NCBI RefSeq assembly: GCF_947492405.1
Contig: NZ_CANLMP010000001.1
Coordinates: 372,001 to 436,000, forward strand
DNA: 64,000 nucleotides
Origin: an uncultured Aquimarina sp.
GTDB taxonomy: Bacteria; Bacteroidota; Bacteroidia; Flavobacteriales; Flavobacteriaceae
Direction of reading: 5' to 3'
Part shown: positions 15,134 through 23,986 of the stretch, piece by piece
How the letters are laid out: every line of letters starts with the position of its first letter
Numbering within the stretch: the first letter of the stretch is position 1
The notes under the pieces: model-generated
The model's input: the letters and a program-made list of their open reading frames with translations, nothing else
Told to the model about the DNA's origin: nothing
The model's database searches: none
Translations under genes and position numbers: made by a program

Positions 15134-17296
15134 ATGAAACGCATAACAACTCCTTCTGTAAGTAGAAGGTCATTTATAAGAACATCGGCTTTAGCTGGTG
15201 GAGGAATTTTAATTGGTTTCAACCTATTTCAGGCATGTAAGCCCGAAGTTACTCCTCCTACAGATATTGTAGATATTGCTGATCTGAATTTTAACGATTT
15301 TAATGCTTTTATTAAAATTGCAGATAACGGAATGGTGACTATTTTTTCTCCAAATCCTGAAATTGGGCAAGGTGTAAAAACATCAATGCCGATGCTAATT
15401 GCAGAAGAATTAGATGTTGCCTGGAAAAACGTGCATGTTGCCCAAGGAGCATTGGATACCAAAAACTTTACTAGACAAGTCGCCGGAGGTAGTCAATCTT
15501 TACGGCAAGGTTGGGAGCCTTTGAGACAAACTGGCGCTACTGCAAGACAAATGTTAGTCAATGCTGCCGCTGCCAAATGGGGTGTAGATCCTTCTACTTG
15601 TAGTACGGAGAATGGGATTATCAAAAATAGTAATGGAGATACATTAGGATATGGCGAAGTAGTGAAAGAAGCTGCTTCCTTAAAAGTGCCTGAAAACATA
15701 ACCCTTAAAGATCCGAAAGATTTCAACATTATAGGAAAAGATATTCATAATGTGGATATAGATAAAATCATATCTGGTAAGTCCTTATTTGGTTTAGACT
15801 ATAAGGAAGAAGGAATGCTGTATGTATCTGTGGTTAGACCACCTGCTTTTGGAAAAAAGCTGCACGATTTTGATGTTACAGAAACCAAAGAAATTACTGG
15901 TGTAGTAGATGCTTTTAAGTTTGGAGATAAAATTGCCGTATTAGCAGAAAATACTTGGGCGGCAATGAAGGGTAAAAAGGCCGTAAAAGCAAAGTGGGTA
16001 AATGATTCTAAATTAGAGAATACTACAGACCACGACAAAGCATTAACAGATCTTTTAAACGGTAAAGAGTTTAATACGATGCGAGCTGATGGTGATGTAA
16101 AAAAGGCTTTTGCAGCAGCAGATAAAGTTTTAGAAAGAGTCTATGAATCTCCTTTTCTCCCGCATAACTGTATGGAGCCGATGAATTTCTTTGCGCATGT
16201 TACTAATCAGAAAGTTAGATTAGTAGGTCCTATACAAACACCCGCAGGAACGGCCAGAAGAGTTGCTTCACTTTTAGAAAGAAATCCAGAAGAAGTTTCG
16301 GTGGAAATGACACGAATGGGTGGCGGTTTTGGTAGAAGATTATATGGTGATTTCGCATTAGAAGCAGCAGAAATATCTAGTATTTCTAAAAAACCAGTGA
16401 AGGTTGTATATTCTCGGGAAGATGACATGTCTGCAGGAATTTATAGACCCGCAATTAAATATAAGATCAGTGCTTCGATTAAAGATGGTAAGTTAACAGG
16501 CTATCATCTGAAAGAAGCTGCTGTTAATTCTAATATGTATGGATTGATTCCGAATTTCTTTCCAGCGGGAGCTGTAGAGAATTATCAGGTAGATGTAGCA
16601 AAATATGATAGTAATATTACCATTGGTGCATGGAGAGCGCCCTATACCAACTTCTTGGCTTTTGCAGAACAAAGCTTTTTTGATGATCTGGCAGAATTAA
16701 TGGAAGTAGATAATATTCAGTTGCGATTGGATTTATTACAAAAAGCAAAAGGACATACCGATGAAAGAATACAATATTCTCCAGAGCGGTTAGAACAAGT
16801 AATTAAAACAGCAGTAGAGAAATCCGAATGGGGTAAGAAACCAGAAGGTGTATACCAGGGATTTAGCTCATATTATTGTCATAATACACATGTTGCCGAG
16901 GTAGCAGATGTGGTATTAGTGAATGATCAGCCTGTAGTTAAAAAAGTTACTTGTGTGGTTGATTGTGGAATTGTGGTTAATCCGTTAGGAGCCAGAAATC
17001 AAATTGAAGGAGGTGTGATTGATGGAATTGGTCACGCTATGTATGGAGATTTCTCTTTCAAAGATGGGGAACCTCAGGATACAAATTTTAATACGTATCG
17101 TTTGATACGTATGAATGAAACTCCTATTGTAGAAACGCACTTTATCGAGAGTGACATCGCACCTACAGGACTAGGAGAACCTACATTACCACCAGCTGGA
17201 GCCGCAGTGGCTAATGCTATTAAAGCAGCAAAAGGAGTGAGGTTAACAAAACAACCATTTGTTAAAAATATGGAAAACAAAGCAGTGTTAGGATAG
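15134..17296 (+). CDS. Molybdopterin-binding catalytic subunit (IorB-like), Tat-exported
   Basis: A 720-aa xanthine dehydrogenase family hydroxylase subunit. The N-terminus has SRRSFIRTSALAGGG, a twin-arginine signal, ending in LFQAC, a possible lipobox, so the mature enzyme is probably periplasmic and perhaps lipid-anchored. Conserved segments include EIGQGVKTSMPMLIAEELD, GGFGRRLYGDFALEAA, and near the C-terminus GLGEPTLPPAGAAVANAI with the catalytic Glu of the family. The substrate may be an N-heterocycle or an aldehyde, but it cannot be told from sequence. XdhC and a MocA-like protein follow, as expected for the sulfurated MCD-type cofactor. Confidence 0.92.
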   Translation: MKRITTPSVSRRSFIRTSALAGGGILIGFNLFQACKPEVTPPTDIVDIADLNFNDFNAFIKIADNGMVTIFSPNPEIGQGVKTSMPMLIAEELDVAWKNVHVAQGALDTKNFTRQVAGGSQSLRQGWEPLRQTGATARQMLVNAAAAKWGVDPSTCSTENGIIKNSNGDTLGYGEVVKEAASLKVPENITLKDPKDFNIIGKDIHNVDIDKIISGKSLFGLDYKEEGMLYVSVVRPPAFGKKLHDFDVTETKEITGVVDAFKFGDKIAVLAENTWAAMKGKKAVKAKWVNDSKLENTTDHDKALTDLLNGKEFNTMRADGDVKKAFAAADKVLERVYESPFLPHNCMEPMNFFAHVTNQKVRLVGPIQTPAGTARRVASLLERNPEEVSVEMTRMGGGFGRRLYGDFALEAAEISSISKKPVKVVYSREDDMSAGIYRPAIKYKISASIKDGKLTGYHLKEAAVNSNMYGLIPNFFPAGAVENYQVDVAKYDSNITIGAWRAPYTNFLAFAEQSFFDDLAELMEVDNIQLRLDLLQKAKGHTDERIQYSPERLEQVIKTAVEKSEWGKKPEGVYQGFSSYYCHNTHVAEVADVVLVNDQPVVKKVTCVVDCGIVVNPLGARNQIEGGVIDGIGHAMYGDFSFKDGEPQDTNFNTYRLIRMNETPIVETHFIESDIAPTGLGEPTLPPAGAAVANAIKAAKGVRLTKQPFVKNMENKAVLG

Positions 17297-17299
17297 TAT

Positions 17300-18370
17300 A
17301 TGACACATGAGTTTAAAGAAATAATAGCATCATATCATAAAGCGAGTCAGAAAGGAATTCGAGCCGTCATGGCAACAGTAGTTGATATCGACGGCTCGTC
17401 ATACCGACGACCTGGAGTGGGTATGCTTATTTTGGAAAATGGTAAAATGACCGGAGCTGTAAGTGGCGGTTGTGTAGAAAAAGAAGTATTACGGCAATCA
17501 CAATCGGTTTTTATTACAGGTAGAGCAAAGATGATGACCTACAATGGTAGATATCGCTTGGGCTGCGAAGGAATCTTATACATACTAATCGAACCTTTTT
17601 CTATAAGTTATGCTACCATTAGTATTGTGCAGGAATATTTAGCTTTGAGAAAACCTTTTCAGATTAAGTCTTATTATAACAAAGATGAAGAAAGGGATTG
17701 TTTAATGGGATCGGTAGTTTCATTTGGAGAAACTCAGGAATTTAGATTTTCAGATGATTTTAAGTTAAGTATTTTGAAACAAGATCCTGTTTTAGATTGT
17801 TTTGATCGAGAGATGCAACCTTGTTTTCGATTGGTTATTATTGGATCGGAACATGACGCTATACAATTAAGCACGATTGCTAATGCAACCGGTTGGGAAG
17901 TAGAAGTGGTGAATACTCCTAAAAATCCAAAAACAGTGTCTGATTTCCCTGGAGCTAAAAAAGTATTGAATCAATCTCCAGAAAATTTAGTGATCGAAAG
18001 AGTGGATAAACAAACTGCGATTATCTTAATGACTCATAATTTTGCTAAAGATTTAATGTACTTACAGTCAATAAAAGATACACAACCGATTTATATTGGT
18101 TTATTGGGACCTTCTAGAAGAAGAGAGAAATTGCTTTCTGCCTTTATTGAGTATTTTCCGGATGTGACTGATGAATTTATAGCGTGTATTCATGGCCCTG
18201 CAGGATTAAATCTAGGAGCAGAGACACCAAAAGAGATTGCTATTTCCATTATTGCAGAAATCTTATCAGTAATTCGTGATCAGAAACCTATTCCATTACA
18301 AGATAAAGTAGGCGGAATTCATGGAAATTCCCAAAAGGAAACAATAGATAGCATTGTAAACAATCGCTAA
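17300..18370 (+). CDS. XdhC/CoxI family molybdenum cofactor insertion protein
   Basis: XdhC proteins bind molybdenum cofactor, promote its sulfuration and insert it into xanthine-oxidase-type enzymes. The N-terminal XdhC/CoxI domain has ATVVDIDGSSYRRPGVGMLI and GAVSGGCVEKEV. The C-terminal Rossmann domain has RLVIIGSEHDAIQL and YIGLLGPSRRREKLL, and ends with HGPAGLNLGAETPKEIAISI. The size of 356 aa is normal. It starts 3 bp after the catalytic subunit gene, so it is translationally tied to it. Confidence 0.92.
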   Translation: MTHEFKEIIASYHKASQKGIRAVMATVVDIDGSSYRRPGVGMLILENGKMTGAVSGGCVEKEVLRQSQSVFITGRAKMMTYNGRYRLGCEGILYILIEPFSISYATISIVQEYLALRKPFQIKSYYNKDEERDCLMGSVVSFGETQEFRFSDDFKLSILKQDPVLDCFDREMQPCFRLVIIGSEHDAIQLSTIANATGWEVEVVNTPKNPKTVSDFPGAKKVLNQSPENLVIERVDKQTAIILMTHNFAKDLMYLQSIKDTQPIYIGLLGPSRRREKLLSAFIEYFPDVTDEFIACIHGPAGLNLGAETPKEIAISIIAEILSVIRDQKPIPLQDKVGGIHGNSQKETIDSIVNNR

Positions 18371-18965
18371 AAAAATTGCACATATCATTCTGGCCGCAGG
18401 ATCTTCTAGTCGTTTGGGAAGTCCAAAGCAGCTATTACCGTGGAAAAATACTTCGTTAATTGCTAATGAAGTTGAAAAATCACTAAAGTTAAAACGATTA
18501 GTGACTGTTGTTGTTTTAGGAGCTCATTTTGAAATCATTCAAAAAGAAATTAAACATTTTCCTGTTGAAATACTTTATAATAAGAACTGGAAATCAGGAA
18601 TGGGAGCTTCTATTAGTTTTGGAATTCGACATATTTTAAATGATGATATACTTTATGATGCGGTGTTGATATCGTTAATAGACCAGCCATTTATTGATGA
18701 TGTTCATTTTGGTAAATTAATTTCAGAATTTGATAAAAACCAAAATACTATTATAACAACGGGTATGAAAGATAGAATGGGTGTTCCTGCTATATTTCCG
18801 CGTGGTTATTTTGAAGAACTTTTAGCGCTTAATGAAGATTATGGAGCACGCATGATTATTAAGAATAATATGAATCAGATAATTACTGTTGATGGAAAGG
18901 ATATGACCGATGATATTGATACAATAGAGCAGTATAGAGTATTGTCTAAAAGAGTGAAAGAGTAA
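18363..18965 (+). CDS. MocA-like molybdenum cofactor nucleotidyltransferase
   Basis: A GT-A-fold nucleotidyltransferase of about 200 aa, related to MocA/MobA, that probably adds CMP to molybdopterin for the preceding oxidase. The essential N-terminal loop IAHIILAAGSSSRLG with SPKQLLPW is encoded upstream of the first conventional start (TTG at 18414). That TTG would delete the nucleotide-binding loop. The frame opens at 18360 and has no ATG, GTG or TTG before the loop; ATC at 18363 (or ATT at 18375) is the likely start, overlapping the xdhC end by 8 bp. Family residues in SLIDQPFID are also present. Confidence 0.82.
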   Translation: MAKKIAHIILAAGSSSRLGSPKQLLPWKNTSLIANEVEKSLKLKRLVTVVVLGAHFEIIQKEIKHFPVEILYNKNWKSGMGASISFGIRHILNDDILYDAVLISLIDQPFIDDVHFGKLISEFDKNQNTIITTGMKDRMGVPAIFPRGYFEELLALNEDYGARMIIKNNMNQIITVDGKDMTDDIDTIEQYRVLSKRVKE

Positions 18966-18998
18966 GTAAAAGCACTCTGATATCTAAATGAGAAGATG

Positions 18999-19006
18999 TA
19001 TCTTTG
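18999..19006 (+). promoter_or_regulatory. Bacteroidetes -7 element TATCTTTG
   Basis: An exact TAnnTTTG match lies 18 bp before the DUF493 gene. A -33 box is not obvious in the short gap after mocA. Confidence 0.5.
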
Positions 19007-19024
19007 TCAAAAATTTAGTTATAC

Positions 19025-19318
19025 ATGAGTGATGCTTCGAAATCTGAAGAATTTTATAAAAAATTAAAAGTACAATTAGCAGATACGGCACTTTGGCCAA
19101 CTGCTTACCTCTATAAATTTATTGTCCCGACTGATTCGGATAAGGTTGGTCAAATAGAAGGTATATTTGATAATCTTGGAGCGGTAATTACTACCAAACA
19201 ATCTAAAAATGGTAAATACACTAGTGTATCCGTCAATGTACGAATGAAAAATCCAGATCACGTTATTACCAAATATAAAGAAGTTGCAGAGAAGGTAGAA
19301 GGGGTTATTTCTTTATAA
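19025..19318 (+). CDS. DUF493 (YbeD-like) family protein
   Basis: A 97-aa ACT-like fold protein. The pattern FYKKLKVQLADTALWPTAYLYKFIVP and later YTSVSVNVRMKNPDHVITKYKE, with GVISL at the end, is that of Bacteroidetes DUF493 proteins. The family's E. coli member YbeD lies next to lipoate genes, but its function is not settled and no lipoate gene is present here. It is single, with a -7 box just upstream. Confidence 0.85.
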   Translation: MSDASKSEEFYKKLKVQLADTALWPTAYLYKFIVPTDSDKVGQIEGIFDNLGAVITTKQSKNGKYTSVSVNVRMKNPDHVITKYKEVAEKVEGVISL

Positions 19319-19633
19319 AAAACTTGTCTTAACTTTTTATTAGTACCTACACATAATATTTTTTACATAAAACTAATCTTTTGTTTGTTCCGTAACCCGG
19401 TAGCACAACTTAGAAAAGCCATTGCTTGAATAAGAAAATCAATGTTTTTTTGGTTTAATAAAAAATACAATATGAGTTTAACTAAAATATTTTTATGTAC
19501 TTAAATAAGCATACTAATTTTATTTTAGTATTTTGCAAACCAATTAATGAGCAACTGAAAAGTCTACACCTTAGAAAGTCTATTTTATAACTTACCATTC
19601 CTTTTTAGAAAAGCTCATACTACTATACATTTT
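19319..19633. other. Intergenic region before the DUF4290 gene
   Basis: I see no coding frame of note and no strong hairpin. A TATTTTGC sequence near 19530 resembles a degenerate -7 element for the following gene. Confidence 0.4.
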
Positions 19634-20308
19634 ATGGACGTTAACAATCATATGGAGATTAATAATTTAGAATATAACACGGAGCGGGATAAGCTTATTA
19701 TACCCGAATATGGTCGTCATTTGCAGAAGATGATTGATCAAGCTGTGGAAATAGAAGATAAAGAAGAAAGAAATAAAGTAGCAAAAGCAATTATTGCAGT
19801 AATGGGAAATCTGCAGCCTCATCTTAGAGATGTTCCAGATTTTCAGCACAAATTGTGGGATCAACTTTTTATTATAAGTGATTTTAAATTAGACGTAGAG
19901 GCTCCATATCCTATCCTTACAAAAGAGAAACTGGAAGAAAGACCAGAACCATTAGAATATCCTCAGAATTTCCCAAAATATCGTTACTATGGTAACAATA
20001 TTAAGAGAATGATTGATGTGGCGATTAGTTGGGAAGAAGGAGATCTAAAAACAGCATTGACATATACGATTGCTAATCATATGAAAAAATGCTATCTAAA
20101 CTGGAATAAAGACACGGTAGATGATAAAGCTATTTTTAATCACCTTTTTGAGTTGAGTGACGGTAAAATTGACTTAAGAAATAGTGAGGAAGATCTGAGT
20201 TCACCTTCAGATTTAATGAGAGGTAAGAAGAAAAACTATCGTTCTAATAATTCTGGGAAAAAGAATTATAGAGGCGGTGGAAGCAACCGAGGTAAAAAAC
20301 GTTATTAA
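19634..20308 (+). CDS. DUF4290 domain-containing protein
   Basis: A 224-aa protein of a family found only in Bacteroidetes. LEYNTERDKLIIPEYGRHLQ, HLRDVPDFQHKLWDQLFI and DFKLDVEAPYPI are characteristic. The last 35 residues form a basic, glycine-rich tail (GKKKNYRSNNSGKKNYRGGG) that resembles RNA-binding tails. An alternative ATG lies six codons downstream. It directly precedes murA with a 32-bp gap, a pairing I regard as conserved in this phylum. The biochemical function is unknown. Confidence 0.88.
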   Translation: MDVNNHMEINNLEYNTERDKLIIPEYGRHLQKMIDQAVEIEDKEERNKVAKAIIAVMGNLQPHLRDVPDFQHKLWDQLFIISDFKLDVEAPYPILTKEKLEERPEPLEYPQNFPKYRYYGNNIKRMIDVAISWEEGDLKTALTYTIANHMKKCYLNWNKDTVDDKAIFNHLFELSDGKIDLRNSEEDLSSPSDLMRGKKKNYRSNNSGKKNYRGGGSNRGKKRY

Positions 20309-20340
20309 CCAATACCAACACCTATAACCATTCAACTTTT

Positions 20341-21657
20341 ATGAGTACTTTTCAGATAGAAGGCGGGCATCAGCTCAAAGGAGAGATTACTCCTCAAGGA
20401 GCTAAAAATGAAGCCTTACAGATTCTTTGTGCCGTATTACTAACCCCAGAAAAAGTAACTATTTCTAATATCCCTGATATTAGAGATGTTAATAAATTAA
20501 TTGAGATTCTTAGAAATCTTGGTGTCAAAATTCAAAAATTAGGAAAAGGTAAGTATACCTTTAAAAGTGATGAACTGAATTTAGAATATCTGGAAAGTGA
20601 GCAGTTTAAGCAAGAGGGTAGTGGACTAAGAGGATCTATAATGATTGTAGGACCATTACTAGGAAGATTTGGTAAAGGATATATTCCACGTCCAGGTGGA
20701 GACAAAATTGGACGTCGTAGATTAGATACACACTTCGAAGGATTTATTAACCTGGGAGCAGAGTTTAGATATAATAAGGAAGAACGATTTTACGGAGTAG
20801 AAGCGCCAGAAGGATTGACAGGAACCTATATGTTATTAGATGAGGCTTCTGTTACCGGTACTGCTAATATTGTTATGGCAGCAGCTTTAGCAAAAGGAAA
20901 AACTACGATTTATAATGCCGCTTGTGAACCATACTTACAACAGTTATGTAAGATGATTAACTCTATGGGAGGTAAGATCCAAGGAGTTGGCTCTAATCTA
21001 TTAACGATTGAAGGTGTTGAATCTTTAGGAGGTTGTGAGCATAGAGTGCTCCCAGATATGATCGAAATTGGTTCATGGATTGGTTTAGCTGCTATGACTA
21101 AAAGTGAAATCACTATTAAGAACGTTAGTTGGGATAATTTAGGAGTTATTCCTAATACTTTTAGGAAACTAGGAATCACTTTAGAACGTGTTGGTGATGA
21201 TATTTATATCCCTGCGCATAAAGATGGTTATCAGATAGAAAGTTATATCGATGGATCGTTTATGACGATTGCTGATGCTCCTTGGCCCGGTTTTACACCA
21301 GATTTGTTAAGTATTGTATTAGTTGTGGCAACACAGGCTAGAGGAGAAGTGATGGTACATCAAAAAATGTTCGAAAGTCGTTTGTTCTTTGTAGATAAGT
21401 TAATTGATATGGGAGCGAAAATCATTTTGTGTGATCCGCATAGAGCAACCATCATTGGTCATGATTTTCAGTCTACATTAAAAGCTACCACTATGGTATC
21501 TCCAGATATTAGAGCTGGAATCTCATTATTGATTGCAGCATTAAGTGCAAAAGGAACTTCTACTATTCATAATATCGAACAAATTGATCGTGGATATGAA
21601 GATATCGATGATCGTCTGAGAGCAATTGGTGCAAAAATTATCAGAATAGAGTCGTAA
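20341..21657 (+). CDS. murA: UDP-N-acetylglucosamine 1-carboxyvinyltransferase
   Basis: MurA carries out the first committed step of peptidoglycan synthesis, transferring enolpyruvate from PEP to UDP-GlcNAc in the cytoplasm. GGHQLKGEITPQGAKNEALQ is the conserved N-terminal part with the KN pair, and RGSIMIVGPLLGRFG and GGDKIGRRRLDTH follow. In place of the usual catalytic loop Cys, the segment reads RPGGDKIGRRRLD, so the Cys found in most MurA (PGGCAIG) is Asp here, as in fosfomycin-insensitive enzymes. The C-terminus has DIRAGISLLIAAL. A strong terminator follows. Confidence 0.95.
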   Translation: MSTFQIEGGHQLKGEITPQGAKNEALQILCAVLLTPEKVTISNIPDIRDVNKLIEILRNLGVKIQKLGKGKYTFKSDELNLEYLESEQFKQEGSGLRGSIMIVGPLLGRFGKGYIPRPGGDKIGRRRLDTHFEGFINLGAEFRYNKEERFYGVEAPEGLTGTYMLLDEASVTGTANIVMAAALAKGKTTIYNAACEPYLQQLCKMINSMGGKIQGVGSNLLTIEGVESLGGCEHRVLPDMIEIGSWIGLAAMTKSEITIKNVSWDNLGVIPNTFRKLGITLERVGDDIYIPAHKDGYQIESYIDGSFMTIADAPWPGFTPDLLSIVLVVATQARGEVMVHQKMFESRLFFVDKLIDMGAKIILCDPHRATIIGHDFQSTLKATTMVSPDIRAGISLLIAALSAKGTSTIHNIEQIDRGYEDIDDRLRAIGAKIIRIES

Positions 21658-21676
21658 TACTAATATCTCTATATAT

Positions 21677-21716
21677 AAAAGAGGAACTATCACTAAATAG
21701 TTCCTCTTTTTCGTTT
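21677..21716 (+). terminator. Terminator of murA
   Basis: A perfect 13-bp stem (AAAAGAGGAACTA / TAGTTCCTCTTTT) with an 8-nt loop is followed by T-rich sequence. Confidence 0.92.
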
Positions 21717-21814
21717 TTTATAGTCTCTGAATTAAAATTAAGTCAGTTTGAGACATCCAATAAAAATTTTATCCAGTGTTTAAACTGACATTCGTTGTAT
21801 CTGTAGCTTCTACT

Positions 21815-21895
21815 TCCTCCTTTGAAGGAGGATCGAGGAGGATGTTTTTAAAGAAACACCCATCCCAACCTTCCATCAAGGGAAGGGGTTTTAAA
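21815..21895. repeat. Composite intergenic palindromic element
   Basis: The palindrome CCTCCTTTGAAGGAGG is followed by GAGGAGGATG and, about 30 bp on, CCTTCCATCAAGGGAAGG next to ACACCCATCCCAACC. Two palindromes with purine-rich tails look like a dispersed, non-autonomous intergenic element. A related but shorter arrangement occurs near 31775-31815. The remaining part of this 311-bp gap holds the murA terminator and a weak hairpin (TTTTTGCGTTAGCAAAAA). Confidence 0.6.
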
Positions 21896-21968
21896 TACTG
21901 AAATACGGCTATTTATAAAATCTGTCAATGGTAGTGTTTTTGCGTTAGCAAAAATGCATCGAAAACTC

Positions 21969-23279
21969 TTATGTCATCGAAACTCGTACTTTCTTTTTCT
22001 TAAGCCTAGTATTGGTAACTTGCTCGATCACTTTATTTGCTTTAGAAGCTTTTACAGCTACAAAAGCACAATCAGGTTTAATTTCGATAATCCCCAATTC
22101 ATCCTTACCTAATTTTCCTTGTTTAAAGAAAAGTCCAGCGATATCTCCTTTAGAAATTTTATCACGTCTTCCACCCGAAACGAATAAAGTTTTCCAACCT
22201 GAAGGTTTCGGAATAGGAGCATCTTCTAATACCTCTTCTTCCTGATCTGTTATAAATTCTGGAAGTTCTTCGTTTTTCCATTGTAATATATAAGCAGTTC
22301 CATCTGCATTCATCCTTGCAGTTCTTCCGTTTCTATGAGTGAATTCTTGACTTTTAAGAGGTAAGTGGTAATGGATAATATATTTAATCTCTGGAACATC
22401 AATTCCTCTTGCTGCCAGATCTGTAGCAATGATAATTTGGTGAGTCCCGTTTCTGAACTTGATCAATGCGCGTTCTCTGTCTTTTTGTTCCATCCCACCA
22501 TAAAAACAGCCATGACTGATTTTATGTTCCTTCAGAAATTCGCTCACACGTTGAATAGAGTCTTTATAATTACAAAAGATAATTCCTGGTTGATTACCGA
22601 TATGACTTAATGCTTTTACAAGTGTTGGTAACTTATCTTTGGTGTCAGAAACAATGGTTTTGATCTGTAATTGAGAAGATCCTGTATCTAAATAATCGAT
22701 TTGCACTGGGTTTTGTAACCCCACAAATTCTGGTATGGCTACTTCTTGTGTTGCTGAGGTTAGCACTCTTTTCTGAATATTGGGTAAAGCTTCAATAATT
22801 TCTGTCATTTCTGCTTCAAAACCTACTTCTAGTGATTTATCAAACTCGTCTAGAGCAATGGTGTTGATATGATCTACAGAAAAGCTATCTCTTCTCAAAC
22901 GATCTGCAACTCTACCCGGCGTTCCAATAAGAATTGCCGGACGATGTCTAAGGTCTAATTTATCTTGTGATCCTGATCGACCTCCATACACGGCATTCAC
23001 TTTGTATCCTGTACCCATATCTCTGGCTACTTGCTCAATCTGTATCGCTAATTCTCTCGATGGCACTAGGATTAAAGTCTGTATCTCTGTACAATCTGGA
23101 TCCAGATCGGCAATGATAGGTAGTAAAAAGGCAACCGTTTTACCGGTTCCGGTAGGAGATAGTAGCACTACATTATCGCTGGAAGAAATCGCTAGTTTTG
23201 CTTCTTCCTGCATTGGATTTAGAGTTGAAATCCCTAATTTTTGTAATAGATGCTCCTGATTTTTGATAGTACTTGACAT
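21969..23279 (-). CDS. DEAD-box RNA helicase, DbpA-like
   Basis: An ATP-dependent RNA helicase of 436 aa. Walker A LLSPTGTGKTVAFLLP, DEFD in place of the usual DEAD box (IALDEFDKSLEVGFE), SAT in LTSATQEV, and HRNGRTARM motif VI are present. The C-terminus (SGGRRDKISKGDIAGLFFKQ, then GIIEIKPDCAFVAV) is the DbpA RNA-binding RRM-like domain, which in E. coli directs the enzyme to 23S rRNA helix 92. A role in large-subunit assembly is therefore likely. It is monocistronic and convergent with murA. Confidence 0.92.
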   Translation of the reverse strand: MSSTIKNQEHLLQKLGISTLNPMQEEAKLAISSSDNVVLLSPTGTGKTVAFLLPIIADLDPDCTEIQTLILVPSRELAIQIEQVARDMGTGYKVNAVYGGRSGSQDKLDLRHRPAILIGTPGRVADRLRRDSFSVDHINTIALDEFDKSLEVGFEAEMTEIIEALPNIQKRVLTSATQEVAIPEFVGLQNPVQIDYLDTGSSQLQIKTIVSDTKDKLPTLVKALSHIGNQPGIIFCNYKDSIQRVSEFLKEHKISHGCFYGGMEQKDRERALIKFRNGTHQIIIATDLAARGIDVPEIKYIIHYHLPLKSQEFTHRNGRTARMNADGTAYILQWKNEELPEFITDQEEEVLEDAPIPKPSGWKTLFVSGGRRDKISKGDIAGLFFKQGKLGKDELGIIEIKPDCAFVAVKASKANKVIEQVTNTRLKKKKVRVSMT

Positions 23280-23283
23280 CTGG

Positions 23284-23291
23284 CAAAGGTA
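23284..23291 (-). promoter_or_regulatory. -7 element TACCTTTG immediately before the helicase ATG
   Basis: On the minus strand TACCTTTG ends only 4 bp before the start codon. If used, transcription would begin at or near the ATG and the mRNA would be leaderless. The -33 box is not clear. Confidence 0.4.
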
Positions 23292-23364
23292 CAGTTAAAA
23301 GAGAAATATGTGAATGTTTTTTGACAGGAGTTGAAGTGTAATAGATTTGATCATTTTTGCTATT

Positions 23365-23410
23365 GTTATGGATTCCAGCCCTTCGACTTGGTTCAGGATA
23401 AACTAAAGGT
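23365..23410. repeat. Intergenic CTTCGAC-type element
   Basis: CCCTTCGACTTGGTTCAGGATAAAC resembles the CTTCGAC-(A)AGCTCAG family of short dispersed elements; another copy is at 30898. The rest of the gap up to 23549 holds a minus-strand open stretch (about 23428-23530) that ends IKPLKKEIEARKGF and may be the tail of a lost gene. Confidence 0.4.
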
Positions 23411-23549
23411 CTGAATTCATATAGGTTTGTAATTAAAATCCTTTTCTAGCTTCAATTTCTTTTTTAATGGCTTTATGATCTCGGGACGCTGGATAAAATT
23501 CTTAATTTCAGTGCAGATATATAAGAACTTTGGATAGATAAATAAGCTA

Positions 23550-23966
23550 CTAGGATTGAATATCATTATGTTGTACATCTGTACTTTTCTTTTTCAAAAT
23601 TTTGGTTAATAAACCTCCAATTAGTCCAATTAATGCAGCAACACCTGTTACCACAATAATCATAAATACCCAAATCCCTGTTGTCATTTCGACTTTTAAA
23701 TCTCCTGTATTAGGTTCGCCGAATAAGTTTGAAACTAGAGAACCAACTGTAGATTCAGAGAATCCCAGTATAGCGGCAAATAGGACTCCAGTTTTTAAGT
23801 TTTTCTGTTTAGTGACAAGGAAACCCATAAGACCATATATAGTATATGATAATGGAGATAAATTCGAATAATTAAAATCAAGCATTCTTGAACCAATCGA
23901 TCCGAAAAAATTTAGAATTAAGAGAGCTACTATTCCAATTACTAATATTTTATATTCATTCTTCAT
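23550..23966 (-). CDS. Hypothetical multi-pass membrane protein
   Basis: A 138-aa protein with three to four hydrophobic segments (about KILVIGIVALLILNFFG, SYTIYGLMGFLV, TGVLFAAILGFSE and WVFMIIVVTGVAALIGLIGG) and a short basic, polar C-terminal tail. I recognise no family. I preferred the ATG to the TTG ten codons upstream, which overlaps the preceding gene's stop. It is the last gene of a run of unrelated minus-strand accessory genes. Confidence 0.6.
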   Translation of the reverse strand: MKNEYKILVIGIVALLILNFFGSIGSRMLDFNYSNLSPLSYTIYGLMGFLVTKQKNLKTGVLFAAILGFSESTVGSLVSNLFGEPNTGDLKVEMTTGIWVFMIIVVTGVAALIGLIGGLLTKILKKKSTDVQHNDIQS

Positions 23967-23986
23967 TGTATTTTTATAATAGCCTT

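Noticed and set aside
15229..17280. Several minus-strand frames of 70-80 codons inside the molybdoenzyme gene
   Set aside because: They are antisense shadows of a strongly conserved protein and have no independent support.
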